Origin: Telluria aromaticivorans
GTDB taxonomy: Bacteria; Pseudomonadota; Gammaproteobacteria; Burkholderiales; Burkholderiaceae_D
NCBI RefSeq assembly: GCF_013003915.1
Contig: NZ_JABAIV010000010.1
Span: forward strand, 101,528 to 165,527
Reading direction: 5' to 3'
Length of the DNA stretch: 64,000 nt
Shown: positions 1-8,200 of the stretch, piece by piece
Numbering within the stretch: position 1 is the first letter of the stretch
Layout of the letters: each line of letters opens with the position of its first letter
Position numbers and translations under genes: made by a program
Notes under the pieces: generated by a model
Database searches by the model: none
What the model saw: the letters and a program-made list of their open reading frames with translations, nothing else
Told to the model about the DNA's origin: nothing

Positions 1-305
1 GCATCGGCCACGAAATGCAGGCGCCGCGCGGGCCATGTACGCAGCCGCTGCAGCGGCTGCACGTCGAGCGTACCGAAGGCCGGATACACGGAAACGCGGT
101 CGGCCTCGCGCAGGATGTGGTCGAAGCCTCCGGATTCGCCGTTGACCAGCATCAGCTCGACCTCGGTATGCGGCACGCCAAGCGCCTCGATCATGTGCTT
201 GGTGGTGGCGTCGCGCGCGCATGCCACCGTGATGTCGCGGCCACGTCGCCCGCGCGGCAGGAAGTCGTTCAGCCCGTCGTAGAAACGAAAGGTGGCGCTC
301 ACCAT
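1..305 (-). CDS. Mut7-C family protein, N-terminal part (cut by window edge)
   Basis: The reverse strand opens with ATG at 305 and stays open to position 1, so only the first 101 or so residues are present. The product reads MVSATFRFYDGL, then a beta-grasp-like stretch with VELMLVNGES and DRVSVYPAFG, then RRLHFVAD just as the window ends. This matches the Mut7-C proteins, which join an N-terminal ubiquitin-like domain to a C-terminal PIN-like RNase domain with a zinc ribbon; only the first domain and the junction are visible here. The start overlaps the end of the upstream DUF72 gene by seven bases, so the two are probably cotranscribed. No function is established by this context. The family call is by eye and fairly good; the catalytic part cannot be judged. 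Confidence 0.7.
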   Translation of the reverse strand, partial: MVSATFRFYDGLNDFLPRGRRGRDITVACARDATTKHMIEALGVPHTEVELMLVNGESGGFDHILREADRVSVYPAFGTLDVQPLQRLRTWPARRLHFVAD

Positions 306-1087
306 GGCGGGTTCCGGATGGCCTCCTCGTCGAGCTGCAGCCCCGCCGGGCCGTGCACCAGTTCCAGTGCGTTGGCGGTCGCCTCGCCGGACGCCGTATT
401 GTCGAAGATGCACCAGCAGGTGCTGCCGGCGGCGGCGCGTTGCGCCAGGGCGCGCCGTACCGACTCGACGTATTCCGGCGTGTAGCGCGAATAGTAGATG
501 CGCGGTGTGCCATGCAGGCGCACGTAAACCGCATCGCTGCTGGTCGGCACGTGCGGGCCCGGCTGGCCGGCCGCCGGGTCGGCGATCACGCGCGTCACGC
601 GGCTCTCGAGCAGCAGCTCGGTGGCCGCCTCCGAGAACCAGCCCGGATGGCGCGCCTCGAAGGCGACGCTGCAGCCGAAGATCCCGTGTAGCTGGCGGAA
701 GAACTCGCGCGCGGTCTCGTCGACGAAGCCGAACTTGGGCGGCAGCTGCACCAGCAGGCAGCCCAGCTTCTCGCCCAGCTCTCCCGCCTCGGACGCGAAC
801 TGCACGAGCTGCTCCTCGACATTCTCCATGCGCGCATCGTGCGTGATCGCGCGCGGCACCTTGACCGCGAAGCGGAAATCCTCGGGCACGCAGTCGGCCC
901 ATTTGGCGTAGGTGGCCGGGCGGTGCGGCCGGTAGAAGGACGAGTTGATCTCCACCGCCGGGAATACGGCGGCGTAGCGCTCCAGGTGGCTGCCCGCTTC
1001 GGGGAAGGAGCCGGCCGAGGCCTTGGGCAGGCTCCAGCCTGCGCAGCCGGCCAGCAGGCGCGGGGTCGAGAAATCGTGTTTCGTCAT
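299..1087 (-). CDS. DUF72 (YecE-like) protein
   Basis: A protein of about 262 residues, usual for DUF72. Family landmarks are GCAGWSLP near the N-terminus, EINSSFYRPH, the segment FRFAVKVPRAITH and the C-terminal CWCIFDNTASGEATANAL, where the final N-T/ANA pattern is typical. The fold is a TIM barrel distantly like xylose isomerase; its reaction is not known. ATG at 1087 was preferred over an in-frame TTG at 1099 because neither has a clear ribosome site and ATG is the common start. The Mut7-C gene follows with a short overlap. The divergent trxC gene starts about 140 bases away, so this interval probably carries promoters in both directions. Confidence 0.85.
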   Translation of the reverse strand: MTKHDFSTPRLLAGCAGWSLPKASAGSFPEAGSHLERYAAVFPAVEINSSFYRPHRPATYAKWADCVPEDFRFAVKVPRAITHDARMENVEEQLVQFASEAGELGEKLGCLLVQLPPKFGFVDETAREFFRQLHGIFGCSVAFEARHPGWFSEAATELLLESRVTRVIADPAAGQPGPHVPTSSDAVYVRLHGTPRIYYSRYTPEYVESVRRALAQRAAAGSTCWCIFDNTASGEATANALELVHGPAGLQLDEEAIRNPPW

Positions 1088-1223
1088 GTGGGTGTTCAAA
1101 GTGACAATGCGCTGATTCTAAGAGTTACCCCGCCGGCGCGGCGCATGGCTGGCCACGGCAGACTGCGGCAAACCGGCGATCGGCTTAGAATAATCGCACT
1201 GCCACAGAACGAAGGAGTACCCG

Positions 1224-1667
1224 ATGAGTGACCCGATCCATGTCGTCTGCCCCCAGTGCGACGCCGTCAACCGCCTGGCCCAGCAGCGGCTGCGCGATGC
1301 GCCGGTCTGCGGCAAATGCGCGCAGGCGCTGTTTGCAGGCCAGCCGCTCGAGGTCGACAGTGCCCGGTTCACGAAACACGTCGCGCGCAACGACCTGCCG
1401 GTGCTGGTCGATTTCTGGGCCCCGTGGTGCGGGCCGTGCAAGATGATGGCGCCCCACTTTGCCCAGGCGGCCGCGCAGCTCGAGCCGGCGGTGCGGCTGC
1501 TGAAGGTGGATACGGAGCGCCACCAGGAACTGTCGGCGCGCTTCGCGATCCGCAGCATCCCGACCATCGCACTGTTCAGGGGCGGCAGCGAAATCGCGCG
1601 CCAGGCCGGGGCGATGGATGCCAGGGGCATCGCCGCCTGGGTGCAGGCACAACTGCCCCACGGCTAG
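1224..1667 (+). CDS. trxC: thioredoxin 2 (TrxC)
   Basis: A 147-residue cytoplasmic disulfide reductase. It has the zinc-binding N-terminal extension that separates TrxC from TrxA: cysteines C9 and C12 (CPQC) and C29 and C32 (CGKC). A standard thioredoxin fold follows, with the active site WCGPC at residues 68-72 and the cis-proline loop in SIPTIALF. In this family the electrons come from thioredoxin reductase, and trxC is often induced by oxidative stress; no OxyR site was identified here. An AAGGAG ribosome site lies just ahead of the ATG. The next gene starts 77 bases downstream on the same strand with its own ribosome site. Confidence 0.95.
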   Translation: MSDPIHVVCPQCDAVNRLAQQRLRDAPVCGKCAQALFAGQPLEVDSARFTKHVARNDLPVLVDFWAPWCGPCKMMAPHFAQAAAQLEPAVRLLKVDTERHQELSARFAIRSIPTIALFRGGSEIARQAGAMDARGIAAWVQAQLPHG

Positions 1668-1744
1668 CGCTCTTGGGTTATCATTCGAGCAACTGCAGGC
1701 CAGCTCGCCCACGGTTCTTACTTACTTTTTAACCGGAGAACGCA

Positions 1745-2107
1745 ATGTCCCAGCAACTCGTCCTGGACCGCAACGTGGAGGATGCCAAGCAGTTCGCACG
1801 CATCCTGTACATCGCGCACGCCCTCACCTTCTTCTTCTCGGTCGGCACCCTGTCGATCCTGGTGCTGATCGTGAACTACGTCAAGCGCCCCGACACCCAT
1901 GGCACGATCGTCTATTCGCACCACACCTGGATGATTCGTTCCTTCTGGTGGTACCTGGTGTGGATGGTCGCGGGCGGTGTCCTGTGGGTCACCCTGATCG
2001 GCATCCCGATCGCGATGGTGATCTGGGCCCTGGCCTGGCTGTGGATGGCCTACCGCATCATCCGCGGCTTCCTCGACCTGAACAGCAACAAGCCGATGCC
2101 GGTGTAA
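1745..2107 (+). CDS. small DUF4870-like inner-membrane protein
   Basis: A 120-residue protein with three hydrophobic segments: about residues 20-45 (YIAHALTFFFSVGTLSILVLIVNYV), 67-85 (FWWYLVWMVAGGVLWVTLIG) and 86-107 (IPIAMVIWALAWLWMAYRIIRG). The N-terminal hydrophilic part and the VNYVKRPDT ... HHTWMIRSFWW pattern resemble the DUF4870-type membrane proteins common in betaproteobacteria, whose function is unknown. A GGAG ribosome site precedes the ATG. The gene ends at a strong shared terminator and shows no functional link to trxC beyond orientation. Confidence 0.7.
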   Translation: MSQQLVLDRNVEDAKQFARILYIAHALTFFFSVGTLSILVLIVNYVKRPDTHGTIVYSHHTWMIRSFWWYLVWMVAGGVLWVTLIGIPIAMVIWALAWLWMAYRIIRGFLDLNSNKPMPV

Positions 2108-2138
2108 GGCAGCAGATCGTCAAGCACGCGCCAAAAGA

Positions 2139-2186
2139 ACGGGCGCGTCATCCAGGCAATGAACCTGGGTGACGCGCCCGTTTTTC
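2139..2186. terminator. bidirectional rho-independent terminator
   Basis: An 11-bp stem, CGGGCGCGTCA at 2140-2150 and TGACGCGCCCG at 2170-2180, is followed on the + strand by TTTTT (2181-2185). On the other strand it is followed by a T-rich run (TTCTTTT). It sits between two convergent genes and can end both. Confidence 0.9.
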
Positions 2187-2234
2187 GTCAGGCTTGCCGC
2201 GACAGCCAGCCCGGAAACCGGACCGGCCCTGTGC

Positions 2235-5200
2235 TTAATAGACCGGGAAGCCGAAGCCGTCCTGGGCCTGCACACCCACCAGCATCGCAGCCTGGCCATC
2301 GGTACCGCTGCCCGCAGCATCCTGGCCCGGCAGCGACACCTCGAGCTTGCTCGAACCACCCAGCAGGTTGACCCACAGGTCCGCCAGGCCGCCGAAGTCG
2401 TCCTTGTCGGTATCCTTGCCTGGTGGCGGCGCGTCTTCGCCGTTGCCCCAGCCGTTGTTGCCATGGCTGACCGACAGCTTGAACACGTCCGACACCGACA
2501 TGCTGCCGGCGGTGCTGCCGGTTGCCGCGACCTTGTCGGTGGCGGTGACGCGCACCTCGATCGTGCTGGTCGTCTTGGGCGCCATGCCGGAGAAGGTGCC
2601 GGTGGCGGCATCGAACTTCAGCCACGAAGGCAGGGCCGCACCATTGGCCAGCTTGGCCGAGTAGGTCAGCGTATCGCCCTTGTCGATATCGGTGAAGCTG
2701 TTGGCCGGCAGCTGGAACGAGAAGGCCTTGTTGAAGTTGATGTACTTGTCGGACAGCGCCTTCGCCAGTTCCGGCGCATCGTTACGCCCCAGTACCGTCA
2801 CGTCCATCGACGAGGCGATCGCGGTGCGGCCATCCATCACGGTGTAGTCGAAATGATCGACCACCGAGGCATTGCGGCCCAGCGACTGCACCTTGTCGGT
2901 CAGGCTCGCCAGTGCGTAGACGAAGCTGCCGTTCGGCAGCACCGTCAGCACGCCGTAGTTGCCGAAATCGACGTCCGTCACCACCTTCAGCGATTTGCCG
3001 CTGTCGTTCGACAGCACATTGCCCAGGATGATGAACTGGTCTTCGGTGATGGATGCGGTATCGGCCTGCAGCACCGGCTTCTGGGCTTCGCCATTGATGG
3101 TGATTTCCAGGTTTGCCGCCTTGCTGACGATGCCGTCGCTGGCCTTGTAGAGGAAGGTCTCGACCAGCGACTGGCCAAGTTCCAGCGCCTTGACGACCGC
3201 GTTCTCGCTGTTGACCACGTAGCTGTAGCTGCCGTCCTGCGCCAGTTCGAGCGTGCCGTAGATGCCGGCGTACGAGCCTGCGGTGGAGACCGTAAGCTTG
3301 GTGCCGGTATCGACGTCGCGGTCGTTGGCCAGCACGTTGCCGGTGACCGGCGCCTTGCCGCCGGCGCCGACCTGGCCTGCGTCGGCCACCACGACCGGGG
3401 CATCGTTGGTGCCGGTGACCGTGATATCCAGTCCCGACACGACCTGCACCACGCCGTCGGTAGCGGTATAGCTGAACGATTCGACCACCGACTCACCCTG
3501 CGCCAGCGCATGCACGCGGGCCGATGCGCTATCCAGCACATAGGTGTAGCTGCCGTCCGCGGCCAGCGCCAGGCTGCCGTACTTGCCCGCGTAGGTACCG
3601 GCGGTGGCGACCCTGAGCTGGGTGTCAGCGTCGGCATCGCGGTCGTTGGCCAGCACGTTGCCGCTGGCGCCAGGGCCGCCTGCCGCGACCGCTGCCGTGT
3701 CGAGGGCCACGACCGGTGCTTCGTTGGCGCCGTTCACGGTGATCGCCAGGCTGGACAGGATCGATGCGATGCCGTCGGTCGCCGCGTAAGCGAAGCTGTC
3801 GACGGCCGACTGGCCCGCAGCCAGCGCGCGTACCGCGGCGCCGTCCGAGTCCAGCGTGTAGGTGTAGCTGCCGTCCTGCGCCAGCACCAGGCTGCCGTAG
3901 GTGCCGGCGAAGCTGCCCGCTTCGGCCAGGACCAGGCTTGCGCCGGCGTCGCGGTCGGTATCGTTGGCCAGCACGTTGCCGCTGGCGGAGACTGCGCCGT
4001 TTGCGGCGACCTGCGCCACGTCGGCGCTTACGACCGGAGCGTCATTGGCGCCGGTGATCGTGAATTCCAGCGCGGCGCTGGTCGAGCCGGCGCCGTCGGT
4101 GGCGGCGTAGGTGAAGCTGTCGACTACCGACTGGCCTTGCGCCAGCGACTGCACTTTCGCGTCGTCGTTGTGCAGGCTGTAGGTATAGCTGCCATCGACG
4201 GCCAGCACCAGGGTACCGTAGGCGCCTTCGTAGCTCCCCGGCGTGCCCACCACCAGCTGGGCGCCGGCGTCCGCATCCTTGTCGTTGGCCAGCACGTTGC
4301 CGGTGGCGGCGACTGCGCCGTCTTCGGCGACGGCTGCCGCATCCGCACTCACGCTTGGCGCGTCGTCGGCGCCGGTGATCGTGACCTGCAGGACTGCCTC
4401 TTTCGCGATGCTGCCGTCGGTGGCGGCGTAGCTGAAGCTGTCGACCACGACCTGGCCCTGGGCCAGCGACTGCACTTTTGCGTCATTGTTGTGCAGGCGG
4501 TAGGTGTAGCTGCCATCGAGGGCCAGCACCAGGGTGCCGTAGGCGCCTTCGTAGGTACCGGGGGCGACGACGGCCAGCTGGGCGCCGGCGTCCGCATCCT
4601 TGTCATTGTCCAGTACATTGCCGCTGGCTGCGACGGCGCCGTCTTCGCTGGCCTGCGCGGTATCCGCGCTGACGACCGGGGCGTCATTGCTGCCTGCAAT
4701 GGTGATCTTCAGCGAGGAGCCGGTCGCCACGATGCCGTCGGTGACGGAGAAGCCGAAGCTTTCCTCGAGCTGCTGGCCCTGGGCCAGCGCCTGGATCCTG
4801 GCGTCGCCGCTGTCCAGGGTGTAGACATAGCTGCCGTCCGCTGCGATTTCCAGAACGCCGTAAGTGCCGGTGTAGTTGCCTGGTGCGGCGACGGCCAGCT
4901 TGCTGCCTGCGTCAAGGTCGCTGTCGTTGGCCAGCACATTGCCGCTGGCGATAGCGCTGCCTTCGCTGGCCTGCGCCGTATCGGCAGTCACGGCCGGGGC
5001 ATCGTTGGTGCCGGCAATGGTGACCTGCAGGGTCGAGCCGGTGTTCGCGATGCCATCGGTGACGGCGTAGCTGAAGGTATCCAGCAGCTGCTGGCCCTGG
5101 GCCAGCGACTGGATGGCGGCAGCGCCGTTGTCCAGGATGTAGGTGTAGCTGCCGTCGGCCGCGATCTCCAGCGTGCCGTAGGCGCCGGCGTAGCTGCCAG

Positions 5201-8200
5201 GTGCCGCCACCTTCAGGCTCGTGCCGGCATCGATGTCGCTGTCGTTGGCCAGCACGTTGCCGCTGGCTGCCGGGCCGTCTTCGCTGGCCTGCGCGGCATC
5301 TGCGGTCACGCTTGGCGCGCCGTTGGAACCCGCGATGGTGATCTTCAGCGACGAGCTGGTAGCCGAGATGCCGTCGGTAACGGCAAAGCCGAAGCTCTCC
5401 TCTAACTGCTGGCCCTGGGCCAGCGCCTGTACCTGCGCGTTGCCGCTGTCCAGGGTGTAGCTGTAGCTGCCGTCGGCCGCGATCTCCAGCTTGCCGTAGG
5501 TGCCGGCATAGCTGCCCGGCGCCGCAACCGCCAGGACCGTGCCGGCATCGACATCGCTGTCGTTGGCGAGCACGTTGCCGCTGGCTGCCGCGCCGCCCTC
5601 AAGGGCCTGCGCCACGTCCGCGGTCACGACCGGGGCGTCATTGGTGCCGGCGATGGTGACCGTCAAGGTGGAACCGGTGCTGGCGACGCCGTCGGTGACG
5701 GCATAGCCGAAGGTCTCGACCAGTTGCTGGCCCTGGGCCAGCGACTGCACGCGCGCATCGCCGTTGTCCAGCGTGTAGCTGTAGCTGCCGTCGGCCACCA
5801 CCACCAGGGTGCCGTAGGTGCCGGCATAGCTGCCCGGGGCCGCGATCTTCAGGGTCGTGCCGGCATCGGCATCGCTGTCGTTGGCGAGCAGGTTGCCGCC
5901 GGTTGCCGCGCCGTCCTCAAGCACCTGGACTGCATCGACGCCGGCGCCCGGCGCCTGGTTGGCGCGGGTGACCTTGACTTCGAGGGTCGAGGCCGAAGTG
6001 GCGATGCCGTCAGTGGCGGTGTAGTCGAAACGCTCGGTCAGCACGCCGCCGGCAGGCGCCGTGGCGATCGAGGCATCGAGGGTGTAGGTATAGCTGCCGT
6101 CCTGTGCCAGTACCAGGGTGCCGTAGGCGCCGGTGAAGCTGCCGGCATTCGCCACCTGCAGCACGGTGCCCTTGTCGATGTCGGTGTCGTTGGCCAGCAC
6201 ATTGCCGTTCACGGCCTTGGCCTGGGCTTCGTCGAGGGTGGCCTTGTCGAGCGTGGCCACCGGGCCGTCGTTGCTGCCCGTGACCTGGACGTTGACGACC
6301 GCGGTCGAGGTGCGGCCCAGGTTGTCGCGGACGGTATAGGTGAAGCTGTCCTTCAGGACTTCGCCCTGCGCCAGTTCCTGGAAGCGGGCGCCGATGTCGT
6401 ACTGGACGGTGTCACCAGCCAGCGCCACGGTCGCGCCGAGGGTGGAGGCGCCGACCGAGACCAGGCGCGCGGCCGGGTTGGTGTCGTTGGCCAGCAGGTC
6501 AGCCGCGGCGATCTGCACCACGCCGCCATCTTCGCGCGCGGTCACGCTGTCGGCGAGCGCCACCGGCACGCCGCCCAGCAGGCCGACCATGCCGGCTCGG
6601 TCGAGCGAACTGCCGTTGTCGAACACGATGCGGTTCACGCCTTCAGTCTGGCCCAGCCAGCCGGTCAGCACCACGCTGTCGGCGGTGCCCTTGATGCCCA
6701 GCACCAGGTCGTTGCCCGACTGGGTGGCGACCAGGTCGCCCTGGACGATGTTCGCGCCAAAGCGCAGCACGTCGGCGCCCTGCGTGTCATTCACGCGGTC
6801 CGCGCCGTCGCCGCGATTGAAGCGGTAGGTGTCGTCGCCCGTGCCACCCGCCAGGGTGTCGTTGCCGGCCGCACCAGCCAGGGTGTCGTTGCCGGCGCCC
6901 CCAAGCAGCGCATTCGCGCCGGCGTTGCCGGTGACGGCGTTATCCAGTTCGTTGCCGCTGCCGTCGATGGCGCCGGTGCCGGTCAGGGTCAGGTTCTCGA
7001 TATGCGCAGCCAGGCTGTGGCTGATGCCGGCCAGTACCGAATCAAGGCCCTCGCCTGCGATTTCGATGGTCGTGTCGTTCGCGTCGTCGACCACGTAGCT
7101 GTCGTTGCCGGTGCCGCCGCTCATGGCGTCGGCGCCGAGGCCGCCGTCGACCGTATCGTTGCCGCCGGCTGCGTTGATGGTGTCGCTGCCGGCGCCGCCG
7201 GCCAGGGTATTGGCCGCGTCGTTACCGGTGATGGTGTTGTCCAGGGCGTTGCCGGTGCCGTTGCTCGCGGCAGTGCCGGTCAGCACCAGGTGCTCGACGT
7301 TGGCGCCCAGCGTGAAGCTGGCGCCGGCACGGACGGTGTCGGTGCCGCCGCCCACTGCCTCGTTGGCCAGGTCGCTGCTGACGTCGACGATGAAGGTGTC
7401 GTCGCCGGCGCCGCCGCTCATGCTGTCGGCGCCCGCGCCGCCGTCGATCAGGTTGGCGCCGGCATTGCCGGTGATGATATTGCCCAGGGCATTGCCGGTG
7501 CCGTCCAGGTCGTCAAGGCCGGCCAGGACCAGGTTCTCCAGGTTCGCGCCGAGCACGTAGTCGATGCTCGAGGTAACGGTGTCGGTGCCCGCGTTGAGCG
7601 CTTCAAGCACCACGTCGCCGGCTTCGTCGACGACGTAGCCATCGTTGCCTGCGCCGCCCTGCAGGTTGTCGGCGCCAGTGCCGCCGTCCAGGGTGTCGTT
7701 GCCGATGCCCGCCAGCAGCGTATCGTTGCCGGCGCCGCCATTCAGCTGGTTGCTGCCGGCATTGCCGGTGATGACGTTATCCAGCGCATTGCCGGCGCCA
7801 TTGGTGTTGACGGTGCCGGTCAGGACCAGGTTCTCGACGTTGTCGGCCAGCGTGTGGTTGACGCCGGCCTGGACGGTGTCGAGGCCTTCGGCTTCCAGCT
7901 CATTGACCACGTCGGCGGCGCTGTCGACGATATAGGTGTCGTCGCCGCTGCCGCCGGCCATCGTGTCGGCGCCAACGCCGCCATTGAGCACGTCGTTGCC
8001 GGCATCGCCATTGAGTGCGTCGTCGCCCGCGTCGCCGCTCAGGGCGTCGTTGCCTTCGCCGCCGACCAGGGTGTCGGCCCCGACATTGCCGTTGATGGTG
8101 TCGTTGCCGGCCTTGCCGTCGAGGACGTTGGCCCCAAGGTTGCCGTTGATGATGTTGTTGAGTTCGTTACCGCTGCCGTTGATGTCGGCCGCGCCGGTCA

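Noticed and set aside
2169..5405. A 1,078-codon + strand frame antisense to the VCBS region
   Set aside because: Same cause as the longer antisense frame; no ribosome site and no family features.
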